Assembly (NCBI GenBank): GCA_041624375.1
Contig: JBFJVD010000020.1
Coordinates: 1-20,287, forward strand
Source of the DNA: JBFJVD01 sp041624375
GTDB lineage: Bacteria; Chloroflexota; Anaerolineae; Anaerolineales; E44-bin32
Length of the DNA: 20,287 bases
Direction: 5' to 3'
This document shows positions 8,553 through 15,854 of the stretch, one piece after another (position 1 is the first letter of the stretch; each line of letters opens with the position of its first letter). A program made the position numbers and the translations under genes. The notes beneath the pieces are model-generated. The model saw only the letters and a program-made list of their open reading frames with translations, was not told the origin of the DNA and ran no database searches.

Positions 8553-10495
8553 AGGCAGGGAAACTTGCCGCGGGTGCGGGAATCCTTATTCTGGCATCCG
8601 TCCTGATCGGTTATTACGTGATGCACAAGCCATTCGAGGCAGGGCTTGTGATCGCCATGGTCAGAAATGTGCAGGACCTCGCGGTGGCGCTCGGCTATAT
8701 GCTGGTCGCGTCGGGCCTCGGCCGTCGCCTGCTCGCGCAACGATCCCTCGGCGGATTGGAGGGGCGCACGATCGAAGCCGGCCTGGGGCTGGGCAGTCTG
8801 GCGCTGGGTATGCTAGCGCTGGGCGCCATTGGGGTGCTCCAATCTGGCCTCATCGCTGCGCTCCTCGTTGCCGGGCTCTTCCTGCTGCGGATGGACGTCC
8901 TGGCCTGGGGTCGGGCGGGTCTGACAGATCTTCGGGGCCTATGGCAGGACGGGGGGAAGCTGGAGCGTCTGCTCTTCCTCTTCAGCGCCGGCATCTTGTT
9001 CCTGAGCTTTCTGCAGGCCGCTGCCCCGCCATGGCAGTTCGACTCGCTTGTCTACCACCTCGCCCTCCCGCAAGAGTTCCTGAACACCGGGCGGCTGGCC
9101 TTCGTTCCTGATAACCCGTTCTGGGGAATGCCGCTGGGCGCGGAGATGAACTATGCCGCGGTGATGGCCTTGGGTCGCTTAGAGGCAGCGGCGCTGCTCG
9201 GTTGGCTGGTTGCCCTGCTCACGCTACTTGGCCTGACAGGGCTGTGCAGGCGGCTGGACATAAGGGGCGCGGGGGTGGCTGCACCCATTCTGCTGGCGGG
9301 AGGCACATTGGCCGCGTCGACCGCCTGGGCCTATGTCGACTGGTGGGCTGCGCTCTATGGACTCTGTGCCTTCCTCTTGCTGGCCGTGCCCGGCGGCAGC
9401 GACTCCCGGCCCGGGCTTGCCGGCCTATTTGCCGGGTTTGCGATCGGGGTGAAATATACGGCGGGCGCGTCGGCGATCGCAGCCGCCGTGCTTGTGCTGG
9501 ATCAATCTATCCGCCAGCGTCGGGCCGGTGGGGCGGTCCGCTTCGCCATGCTTGCACTGGTTGCGACGGCGCCCTGGCTGGCGAAGAATTGGCTCGCAAC
9601 GGGTGCTCTTGCGTATCCCTTCTTTGGAACTACTCCCTGGGTTGACTCCGCGCAACAGGCGCAATATCAAGCTGCTGCAGATCCATTGCCGCCACAGGAG
9701 GCGCTCTTCGTTCCAGTGATCGCGACACTGCTGGGCGTGGAGGGCGCTCCAGGTCTGGCCGCCGACATTGGCCCGCTGCTTCTCGGCCTCTCCCCTGCTT
9801 CTCTCCTGCTGGCCCGGCGGTCTGGCCTTGTACGGGCGGCGCTCTTGTACTTCGCCGCGGGCTGGATTGTATGGAGTGTTGCCGCCGCTTCATCCGGGTT
9901 GCTGGGTCAATCCCGGCTCTACTTCAGCCTCTTCCCGGTTTGGGCCTTCCTGGGGTCCGCCGGTTTCGCGGCTCTCTATGAAGCCCGGTTGGGAAGCGTT
10001 CGGCTGGGAAGGCTGGCAGCGGCCCTCGTTCTTTTGGCCTTGGCTTTCTCCTTTGCAGAACGGCTGAGCCAAACCGTGCGTTCGAATCCACTGCCAGTCC
10101 TGTTCAATCAGGAAAGCCGCTCGGCCTACCTCTTCCGCAATCTGGGTGCCTATCTGCCGGCTGCCGAGGCCGCAAGGGCTCAATCGTCGGCGCGCAGCGT
10201 TCTGATGCTATGGGAACCGCGCGGTCTCTACTGCGCTCCCGGATGCAGTCCGGATGTGTGGCTGGATACCTGGTACCTCGCCCGTGGAGACGGGATGAGT
10301 TGGCGCCAGATCACCGCCAGCTGGCGATCACAGGGTGTAGATTATCTGCTGCTGAACCAGGCCGGGATGCGCTTCATTCGAGAGACCGACGCTCGCTATG
10401 CCGCATCCGACTGGGAAGAGCTGACCAGCATGATTGCGGAGCTTGAGCCGGTCCAGGTCTTCAGTGATCTTTACACCCTCTATCGATTGCCATGA
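8549..10495 (+). CDS. Large GT-C-like polytopic membrane protein
   Basis: The product has 649 residues from ATG 8549, the longest in the cluster. Several hydrophobic segments precede PPWQFDSLVYHLALPQEFL (Asp165 and Tyr169-His170). A PLGAEMNY motif follows. The FDSxxYHLALP pattern occurs in a recurrent family of bacterial GT-C-like membrane proteins without known function. The acidic loop lies unusually far from the N-terminus, after about four membrane segments. The C-terminal region (about 545-649) is probably extracytoplasmic and includes two Cys (sequence LYCAPGCSPDVW) that could form a disulfide. The ATG is in an ATGA overlap with the preceding stop. The in-frame ATG at 8492 would extend it within the preceding gene and is less likely. 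The stop again overlaps the next ATG. Confidence 0.78.
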   Translation: MKAGKLAAGAGILILASVLIGYYVMHKPFEAGLVIAMVRNVQDLAVALGYMLVASGLGRRLLAQRSLGGLEGRTIEAGLGLGSLALGMLALGAIGVLQSGLIAALLVAGLFLLRMDVLAWGRAGLTDLRGLWQDGGKLERLLFLFSAGILFLSFLQAAAPPWQFDSLVYHLALPQEFLNTGRLAFVPDNPFWGMPLGAEMNYAAVMALGRLEAAALLGWLVALLTLLGLTGLCRRLDIRGAGVAAPILLAGGTLAASTAWAYVDWWAALYGLCAFLLLAVPGGSDSRPGLAGLFAGFAIGVKYTAGASAIAAAVLVLDQSIRQRRAGGAVRFAMLALVATAPWLAKNWLATGALAYPFFGTTPWVDSAQQAQYQAAADPLPPQEALFVPVIATLLGVEGAPGLAADIGPLLLGLSPASLLLARRSGLVRAALLYFAAGWIVWSVAAASSGLLGQSRLYFSLFPVWAFLGSAGFAALYEARLGSVRLGRLAAALVLLALAFSFAERLSQTVRSNPLPVLFNQESRSAYLFRNLGAYLPAAEAARAQSSARSVLMLWEPRGLYCAPGCSPDVWLDTWYLARGDGMSWRQITASWRSQGVDYLLLNQAGMRFIRETDARYAASDWEELTSMIAELEPVQVFSDLYTLYRLP

Positions 10496-12039
10496 CGACT
10501 CGACGTGAAGCTGTGGTCTGGTTTGCTGCCGGGCTTGCTGTCTACGGGTTCGCAGCAGCACAATTGCGAATGCCTGGGTATATGGATGCGGACTACTACT
10601 TCGCCACCAGCAAGGTCCTTGTATCTGGAGGCGGCTTCCAGGAACCGTTCCTCTGGAATTATTTGGGCGGAGCCAACCAGCTGCCACAACCTTCACACCT
10701 GTACTGGATGCCGTTTGCCTCGCTGCTGGCAGCCTCAGGGCAAATCGTGTTGGGTGATGGCTTCCGACAGGCACAAATCCTCTTCGTGATTGCGGCGGCG
10801 GCCTTGCCACCGCTGAGCTGGGTGTACGCTCGGGGGCTCAACGCCCCGCCAGCTTCTGCGCGGATGTCGGCGATTCTTGCTCTGGTGCCCGGCTTTTTTG
10901 CCCCGTTCTTGGTCACGACGGACACGTTCGCTCCCTTCGCCCTGGCCGGCGCGGCGCTGCTTTACTTGCTTGGGCGACCCCAAGGCAACAGCTGGCGTTC
11001 CTGGACCATCGCCGGCCTCCTGCTCGGCATCGCCCACCTCACCCGCGTCGACGGGATCCTGCTTGCTGTACCTGTTTTGTATGCCATGCTCAGCAGTGCG
11101 CCGAGGCGGGCGCGGCCGCTCGCAGCATTGGCGTTCGGATACCTGGTGGTGATGGCCCCCTGGATGTTGCGGAATTTGATGGTGATGGGTGCCCTGCTGC
11201 CGTCATCAGCCTCGCGCACACTCTGGCTGCTGAGTTATGACGAGCTCTTCACCTACTCTGTGGGGCAACTGACCTTCGCACGCTGGTGGTCTGCCGGCGT
11301 CCTCGCCCACCTCCAGACCTGGCTCAGCGCGCTTTCGTCCAACATTCAGACTCTTGTGGCAGTGAATGGTCTCATCGTCCTGACTCCCTTTGCCCTGATC
11401 GGCCTCTGGCACAAGAAAGACGACCCGCTGATCCGTATGGCACTGCTCTATGCGGGGTCTCTTTTCTTGCTCATGACGGTCATCTTCCCCTTCGCCGGGG
11501 CTCGCGGCGGCTACTTCCACTCAAGCGCCGCGCTGATGCCGCTTGTGTGGGCGGCCGCGCCCATCGGCCTCAGCCGGGTGGTCGGCTGGGCGGGGGCCCG
11601 GCGGCGTTGGGACATCCCTCAGGCAGAGCGCGTCTTTAGCGGAGCTCTTCTCGCGATCGCCATCGCTCTGACGGCTTGGATTTTCATCCAGCGTGTCGTG
11701 GGGCTGCCGCCGGGGAGCGATCCGTGGAGCGCAAGCGCTCGATCGTATGTGCGCATTGGCGCGGAGCTGGATGAGTTTGAGGGAGCATCGTCGGTTGTGG
11801 CGGTCAATAATCCACCCGGCTTCTATCTGGCCACAGGCCGTCCCGCGATCGTTATCCCGGACGGCCCGCCTGAAGAACTTCATCGAGCGGTGCTAAAGTA
11901 TGAGGCGCGCTGGGTTGTGCTTGAACCCAACCATCCAGCAGGCCTCAACGAACTCTACGCCGGTTCACGGAACCCCGATTGGCTGCGGCTGCGCGCCATT
12001 TCAGGATCGGCTCGCATCTACGAAGTGGTCGCCCCCTGA
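10492..12039 (+). CDS. GT39-like membrane glycosyltransferase with DxD motif
   Basis: This is a 515-residue polytopic membrane protein. The first membrane segment is followed by PGYMDADYYFATSKVL (Asp32, Asp34), then an aromatic stretch with PSHLYWMPFASLLA (about 67-80). DxD followed by a Tyr pair and an HLYWxP motif fits a GT39-related family that uses lipid-phosphate sugars (family knowledge). The last roughly 110 residues form a soluble domain with VVAVNNPPGFYLATGRPAIV, which resembles the C-terminal domains of the neighbours in position if not in sequence. It starts in an ATGA overlap with the previous gene and its TGA shares one base with the next ATG (TGATG at 12037-12041). Substrate unknown. 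Confidence 0.8.
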   Translation: MTTRREAVVWFAAGLAVYGFAAAQLRMPGYMDADYYFATSKVLVSGGGFQEPFLWNYLGGANQLPQPSHLYWMPFASLLAASGQIVLGDGFRQAQILFVIAAAALPPLSWVYARGLNAPPASARMSAILALVPGFFAPFLVTTDTFAPFALAGAALLYLLGRPQGNSWRSWTIAGLLLGIAHLTRVDGILLAVPVLYAMLSSAPRRARPLAALAFGYLVVMAPWMLRNLMVMGALLPSSASRTLWLLSYDELFTYSVGQLTFARWWSAGVLAHLQTWLSALSSNIQTLVAVNGLIVLTPFALIGLWHKKDDPLIRMALLYAGSLFLLMTVIFPFAGARGGYFHSSAALMPLVWAAAPIGLSRVVGWAGARRRWDIPQAERVFSGALLAIAIALTAWIFIQRVVGLPPGSDPWSASARSYVRIGAELDEFEGASSVVAVNNPPGFYLATGRPAIVIPDGPPEELHRAVLKYEARWVVLEPNHPAGLNELYAGSRNPDWLRLRAISGSARIYEVVAP

Positions 12040-13532
12040 TGAGCCAGAGAATCGCCGTTGTGCTGAGCGATAAGCGTTTGGGCCTGGTGCTGTTGCTTGC
12101 GGCTGCGCTCGGGATAGCTGGCTTCTTGCTGGCCAGCTCCCTTACCCACGGCACGGGATTCCCGCTCGACGATGCTTGGATCCACCAGACCTACGCGCGC
12201 AATCTCGTTCAGCGTGGGGAGTGGGCGTTCCAGGCCGGCGAGGCGAGCGCCGGATCGACGGCACCACTCTGGAGCCTCGCGCTTGCTCCCGGCTATCTCG
12301 TTGGGTTGGGGCCGCTCTGGTGGTCGTGGCTGTTGGGGCTCGTGTTGCTGGGGGGCGTGGGCTGGGTAGGCGGCCGGTGGCTGCGGACTCGAGGAACTGG
12401 ATTGCAGGGTGCTGTCTGGCCGGTCGGCCTGCTGTTGGTGTTTGAGTGGCACCTGATCTGGGCCGGACTTTCAGGTATGGAAACGCTGCTTCAGGGTCTC
12501 CTCTTCGCCATTGTGCTCTGGAAGCTGGAGTCCGACCGCCCCCGGTGGGGAGCGCTTGGCGGCCTCGTAGGGCTTGGGCTCTGGATTCGGCCGGATGCAC
12601 TCACGCTGCTGCTCCCGCTCGGCTTGGCGATGTTGCTCCATCCACAGCGGGTGCAGAAAGAGATACCCAGGCGCATTCTCTTGGGCGCGGCAGGCTTTCT
12701 GCTGCTTTCGCTGCCCTACCTGTTCTTCAATCAGTGGCTCGGCGGCTCGATGTTGCCAAGCACCTTCTACGCCAAGCAAGCGGAGTACGCGGCCCTGCGC
12801 CAACTCCCGTTGGCCATGCGCTGGCTGCAGCAGCTCGCCCCGCTGCTGGCGGGATCCCTGATCGTGCTTCTGCCTGGAATTCTTCTCGCCACGATCCAGG
12901 ACCTGCGAGATAAGCGGTGGCTCCGGCTGCTGCCGCTGCTCTGGGCGATCGCCTTCCTGGCGGCCTACGCGCTGCGGCTTCCTGTCACCTACCAACATGG
13001 GCGCTATGCAATTCCCGTGTTGCCTGCGCTACTTGTTCTCGGCGCTGAGGGTTTGTCAAGAACCGTCGATTGGCGGGCATCCCCGGCGGCTCGCCGGCTG
13101 CTCTCGCGCGCCTGGATCCTCACGGCTGCCGCGGTTACCCTCGCTTTCTACGTACTCGGCGCCAGGGCCTACGCCCTCGATGTGGCCGTGATTGAAACCG
13201 AGATGGTCGCCACAGCCCGCTGGTTGGCGGAGAACACACTGGAGGAGGCGTTGATCGCAGCCCACGACATTGGCGCGATCGGGTATTTCTCGGGGCGCCA
13301 GCTCATCGATCTGGCCGGCCTCGTTTCGCCGGAGGTCATCCCCATCCTGCGGGATGAGGCCGCGTTGGCAAACCTGCTCAATCAACAGCGGGCGGACTAT
13401 CTGGTAACATTCCCGGGGTGGTATCCGCAGCTGGTTGAAGGGGCAGCAATTGTTCACCGTACACTCGGACCATTTGCTCCGGCGCTTGGTGGAGAGAATA
13501 TGGTCGTCTACCGCTGGCCGTTTGCTCCTTAA
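12039..13532 (+). CDS. GT-C-type membrane glycosyltransferase, DD-motif family
   Basis: The 497-residue product has one membrane segment, then FPLDDAWIHQTYARNL (Asp44-Asp45) and GEASAGSTAPLWSL. These correspond residue for residue to the minus-strand protein at the left edge. A soluble C-terminal domain contains AAHDIGAIGYFSGRQLIDLAGL, also shared with that protein up to the window edge. The DD-x-YAxN loop recalls GT-C enzymes such as the mycobacterial AftB group, but this is resemblance only and gives no substrate. ATG 12039 shares one base with the preceding stop. The in-frame ATG at 11979 lies inside the upstream gene and is rejected. The -35 of the next promoter falls in the last codons of this gene, and no terminator is visible between them. 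Confidence 0.8.
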   Translation: MSQRIAVVLSDKRLGLVLLLAAALGIAGFLLASSLTHGTGFPLDDAWIHQTYARNLVQRGEWAFQAGEASAGSTAPLWSLALAPGYLVGLGPLWWSWLLGLVLLGGVGWVGGRWLRTRGTGLQGAVWPVGLLLVFEWHLIWAGLSGMETLLQGLLFAIVLWKLESDRPRWGALGGLVGLGLWIRPDALTLLLPLGLAMLLHPQRVQKEIPRRILLGAAGFLLLSLPYLFFNQWLGGSMLPSTFYAKQAEYAALRQLPLAMRWLQQLAPLLAGSLIVLLPGILLATIQDLRDKRWLRLLPLLWAIAFLAAYALRLPVTYQHGRYAIPVLPALLVLGAEGLSRTVDWRASPAARRLLSRAWILTAAAVTLAFYVLGARAYALDVAVIETEMVATARWLAENTLEEALIAAHDIGAIGYFSGRQLIDLAGLVSPEVIPILRDEAALANLLNQQRADYLVTFPGWYPQLVEGAAIVHRTLGPFAPALGGENMVVYRWPFAP

Positions 13533-13551
13533 AACTCTCCTATGCTATACT
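13522..13551 (+). promoter_or_regulatory. Extended -10 promoter of the two-component operon
   Basis: TGCTATACT at 13543-13551 is an extended -10 (TGn plus TATACT, five of six matches). A weak -35, TTGCTC (13522-13527), lies 18 bases upstream. The predicted transcription start near 13558 gives a leader of about 24 bases before ATG 13582, with AAGG at 13575-13578. The -35 overlaps the end of the preceding gene. Confidence 0.65.
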
Positions 13552-13581
13552 CGCCGCAATCCATCCAGAGCGAAAAGGCGC

Positions 13582-14274
13582 ATGCAGAAGATCCCCGTAC
13601 TCATTGTTGAGGACCATCCACTTTTCCGCGAAGGGATCCGCAACGTTCTCATGGATGAGGACGATATCGAGGTCCGGGCCGAGGCGGTGAGCGGCGATGA
13701 AGCCATTGTGCTGATCCGTGAGACTCGGCCGCGAGTAGCCCTGATTGACATCAATATTCCCAATATGAACGGGATCCAGGTGACCCGCCAGATCACCTCG
13801 GAGAAGCTGAATACGGCGGTGGTCCTGCTTACCGCGTACGACGATGTGGAGCAGGTGCTTCACGCATTTCGGGCCGGCGCCTCGGCGTATTGCTCCAAGG
13901 ATGTCGAGGCCGGCAAGCTCATCGATGTCATTCGCCAGGTCGCCCGAGGCTACTACGTGGTGGGCGACCAGGTGTACGACGATGAAGGCCTCGAGCAGTG
14001 GCTGAATCGGGGTGTGGAAACGGTGCGCCGGCCACATCTCGAGGGTGATGTCGAAGCGTTCACGCCGCTTTCCCCGCGCGAGATGGAAATTCTGCAATTC
14101 GTGACTCGCGGCATGAGCAACAAGGAGATCGCGGCCCACCTGGGCATCAGCCACCAGACTGTCAAGAACCATATGACCTCGATCCTCCATAAGCTGGATG
14201 TCGAGGACCGGACGCAGGCGGCAGTCTATGCCTTGCGGCATGGATGGGTTCGTCTGCAAGATACTCGCAAGTAG
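13582..14274 (+). CDS. NarL/DegU-family response regulator
   Basis: The 230-residue protein has an N-terminal receiver domain (about 4-122). It shows the acidic pair Glu10-Asp11, phospho-acceptor Asp56 in VALIDINIPNMNG, Thr84 and Lys106. A linker (about 125-158) leads to a LuxR/NarL-type helix-turn-helix (about 160-225) with LSPREMEILQFVTRGMSN and IAAHLGISHQTVKNHMTSIL. It is therefore a phosphorylation-controlled DNA-binding transcription factor. The kinase gene 11 bases downstream is the obvious partner. The start at ATG 13582 is supported by AAGG six to seven bases upstream and by the promoter at 13543-13551. The in-frame upstream ATG 13435 lies inside the preceding gene and would add a non-receiver extension. 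Candidate targets are its own operon and the adjacent pilus genes (inference). Confidence 0.93.
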   Translation: MQKIPVLIVEDHPLFREGIRNVLMDEDDIEVRAEAVSGDEAIVLIRETRPRVALIDINIPNMNGIQVTRQITSEKLNTAVVLLTAYDDVEQVLHAFRAGASAYCSKDVEAGKLIDVIRQVARGYYVVGDQVYDDEGLEQWLNRGVETVRRPHLEGDVEAFTPLSPREMEILQFVTRGMSNKEIAAHLGISHQTVKNHMTSILHKLDVEDRTQAAVYALRHGWVRLQDTRK

Positions 14275-14285
14275 CTGGAGTTGGT

Positions 14286-15338
14286 ATGACGGAAGCCCCC
14301 GAGGTCGTTGAACAGTCGCCGGTCGAAGCGTTCCTGGAGGAGACTCGAGCCTCGCTTCAGCGTGTGCGCAAACAGCTGGAGGAGATCAGTCTACTGATCG
14401 AGCAGTCCCAAGGCGAAGTGGATAAGCTTGCCCAGCGGAACACGGATATCACGGCTCGGCTCCACCAGCTCCAGGCGCACTTTGAGACCGTGCCGCGAGA
14501 GGATATTCTCTCGACGTACGAGGCCGCGCAGGACGCCCAGCAGCGCCTCTTCACGATGCGAGGGCAGCTGGAGAAGCTGCAAAGCGATCGTGAGCATCTC
14601 GAGCGGCTGGGAAATCAGCTCGCACAAACCGTCCAGCTCTTCGAGGGCGGGCCCGAGATCGAACTTGAGGAGCAGCGGCGACCGGTTGACTCTGGGATCG
14701 AAGCCCTTATTGGCGCCCAGGAAAATGAACGGCGCAAGATCTCTCGCCAGATTCATGATGGTCCCGCGCAGACGCTTTCGAACTTCATCCTGCAGACCGA
14801 AATTGCCCTTCGGCTGTTCGATGGCGACCAGGCCAAAGCACGTGAAGAGCTGGTGAGCCTGAAGGACGCGGCAGCCACTACTTTTGCCCAGGTGCGCGAC
14901 TTTATTTTTGACCTGCGGCCGATGATGCTCGACGACCTTGGCTTGATTCCTACAGTCCGGCGCTACACGGAAGCGTTTGGCGATAAGTCCGGGTTGGACA
15001 TCGGTCTTGTCGTCACCGGGAGCGAGCGGCGGATCGAGTCGCACATTGAGGTGCTCGTGTTCCGCGCGATCCAGGAGCTGCTGGGCAATGTGCGCGAACA
15101 TGCCCAGGCGACCCAGGTGAAGGCGGTCCTCGACCTGGACGAGTCACAGGTGCGCGCTTCCGTCGAAGACAATGGCCGCGGGTTCAATCCTGAAGAGGTC
15201 TTCGCAGACGAAGAGTCGCCGCCGAGCGGCTTGCGCACGCTCCGCACCCGGATATACCAGCTGGGCGGCACGATAGATGTTGTGAGCGCCGAAGGGGAGG
15301 GGGCCCGGATCGCACTCATCATCCCGATCGGCGTCTGA
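14286..15338 (+). CDS. Cytosolic DegS/NarX-type sensor histidine kinase (HisKA_3)
   Basis: The 350-residue protein has no membrane segment or signal peptide. Residues 15-120 are rich in charged heptads and probably form a long coiled coil, as in DegS. The dimerisation and phospho-acceptor region is ENERRKISRQIHDGPAQTL with His157 (HisKA_3, HPK7 class). The HATPase domain follows: N-box QELLGNVREHAQ (Asn268), G-box VEDNGRGF (293-300) and a second glycine region GLRTLRTRIYQLGG (315-328). It should autophosphorylate His157 and pass phosphate to Asp56 of the response regulator encoded just upstream. ATG 14286 is preceded by GGAG at 14277-14280. The in-frame ATG 14244 would overlap the upstream gene. 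The signal it senses must be cytosolic or delivered by another protein. Confidence 0.92.
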   Translation: MTEAPEVVEQSPVEAFLEETRASLQRVRKQLEEISLLIEQSQGEVDKLAQRNTDITARLHQLQAHFETVPREDILSTYEAAQDAQQRLFTMRGQLEKLQSDREHLERLGNQLAQTVQLFEGGPEIELEEQRRPVDSGIEALIGAQENERRKISRQIHDGPAQTLSNFILQTEIALRLFDGDQAKAREELVSLKDAAATTFAQVRDFIFDLRPMMLDDLGLIPTVRRYTEAFGDKSGLDIGLVVTGSERRIESHIEVLVFRAIQELLGNVREHAQATQVKAVLDLDESQVRASVEDNGRGFNPEEVFADEESPPSGLRTLRTRIYQLGGTIDVVSAEGEGARIALIIPIGV

Positions 15339-15382
15339 ATACCTGCGCCTCCCCCCTGAATCTGAATTCCCTCAACAATGCC

Positions 15383-15418
15383 CATCGGAAATAGTTCCTA
15401 TTGTCGCAAAGCCCGATG
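15383..15418. promoter_or_regulatory. Candidate operator: nested inverted repeats around the pilin -35
   Basis: CATCGG (15383-15388) and CCGATG (15413-15418) form an inverted repeat spanning the -35 box. Inside it, GGAA (15387-15390) and TTCC (15395-15398) form a second, shorter one ending two bases before the -35. The position suits a regulator of the pilin promoter, but such short repeats can occur by chance. I did not find the same half-sites upstream of 13582 or 15855. Confidence 0.3.
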
Positions 15419-15429
15419 CAACCTATAAT
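15401..15429 (+). promoter_or_regulatory. Strong sigma-70-type promoter of the pilin gene
   Basis: TTGTCG (15401-15406) and a perfect TATAAT (15424-15429) are separated by the ideal 17 bases. Transcription should start near 15436, giving a leader of about 50 bases before GTG 15486. This is the best-matching promoter in the window, as expected for a highly expressed structural pilin. Confidence 0.8.
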
Positions 15430-15470
15430 GCGGACGGCTTGGAGCGAAAACCGAGCGATTCTGAAATGGA

Positions 15471-15480
15471 AGGGAGGTGA
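15471..15480 (+). promoter_or_regulatory. Near-perfect ribosome binding site that fixes the pilin start
   Basis: AGGGAGGTGA is almost fully complementary to the 16S rRNA 3' end. It ends five bases before GTG 15486 and fourteen before the in-frame ATG 15495, so the spacing selects the GTG. Confidence 0.8.
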
Positions 15481-15485
15481 AGTCC

Positions 15486-15632
15486 GTGCTGTATATGCCT
15501 CGGGAGAAGGGGCAGGGTCTGGTCGAGTATGCGCTGATCCTTGTTTTGGTCGCGGTCGTTGTGATTGTCATTCTTGCGCTGCTTGGACCGGCGATCGGAA
15601 ATGTGTTCAGCAATATCGTGAGCAACATCTAA
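15486..15632 (+). CDS. flp: Flp-type (type IVb) pilin
   Basis: A 48-residue prepilin: a short charged leader (MLYMPREKG), then QGLVEYALILVLVAVV and a hydrophobic helix, and a short tail FSNIVSNI. Flp pilins are cut by a dedicated prepilin peptidase after a Gly, with Glu at +5 and Tyr at +6. Here Gly9 gives Glu14 and Tyr15 at exactly those positions, predicting a 39-residue mature subunit. It is the structural subunit of the Tad pilus built by CpaE, CpaF and TadB encoded just downstream. GTG is chosen as start because an AGGGAGGTGA ribosome binding site sits five bases upstream; ATG 15495 is the alternative. The gene has its own strong promoter and is followed by two hairpins, fitting high and separate expression. 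The mature protein has no Thr and only two Ser. Confidence 0.92.
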   Translation: MLYMPREKGQGLVEYALILVLVAVVVIVILALLGPAIGNVFSNIVSNI

Positions 15633-15640
15633 GCGTTAGC

Positions 15641-15662
15641 GGAGTGGGCTGCGACCCACTCC
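15641..15662 (+). other. Perfect 8-bp hairpin just after the pilin stop
   Basis: GGAGTGGG (15641-15648) pairs with CCCACTCC (15655-15662) across a six-base loop, nine bases after the pilin stop codon. No T-run follows, so it is more likely to protect the 3' end of the pilin mRNA, or to act jointly with the next hairpin, than to terminate on its own. Confidence 0.6.
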
Positions 15663-15678
15663 TCGGCCTAAACCTGAG

Positions 15679-15709
15679 CGAGGAGCCCTATCGCCGATAG
15701 GGCTCCTTG
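15679..15709 (+). terminator. Probable intrinsic terminator between pilin and cpaB
   Basis: AGGAGCCCTATC (15681-15692) pairs perfectly over 12 bases with GATAGGGCTCCT (15696-15707) across a three-base loop. Two outer pairs (one G-U) extend it to 15679-15709. The following tract (TTGTGT) is only partly T-rich, so termination may be incomplete and allow some read-through into cpaB. Confidence 0.7.
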
Positions 15710-15752
15710 TGTCAGTCGCGGCGATTGACGGACTCATGGATTTTCATCTGCC

Positions 15753-15780
15753 TTGCACGCAAAGGCGACTTGCGCATAAT
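15753..15780 (+). promoter_or_regulatory. Possible promoter for cpaB and downstream tad genes
   Basis: TTGCAC (15753-15758), a 16-base spacer and CATAAT (15775-15780) form a moderate sigma-70-like promoter between the pilin terminator and cpaB, leaving a leader of about 70 bases. The -10 matches five of six positions but the -35 only three. A better isolated -35, TTGACG (15725-15730), has no -10 at the right distance. Confidence 0.45.
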
Positions 15781-15854
15781 ACACCGGAGAGTATCATTGC
15801 AGGTCAGACCGGCGAGCCTGCCGGCTTCTATGACTTTTTCACCAAGGAGGCACT

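Noticed and set aside
13540..14259. Minus-strand frame of 239 codons opposite the response regulator
   Set aside because: No recognisable motif, and its complement has a full receiver plus helix-turn-helix protein with promoter and ribosome binding site.
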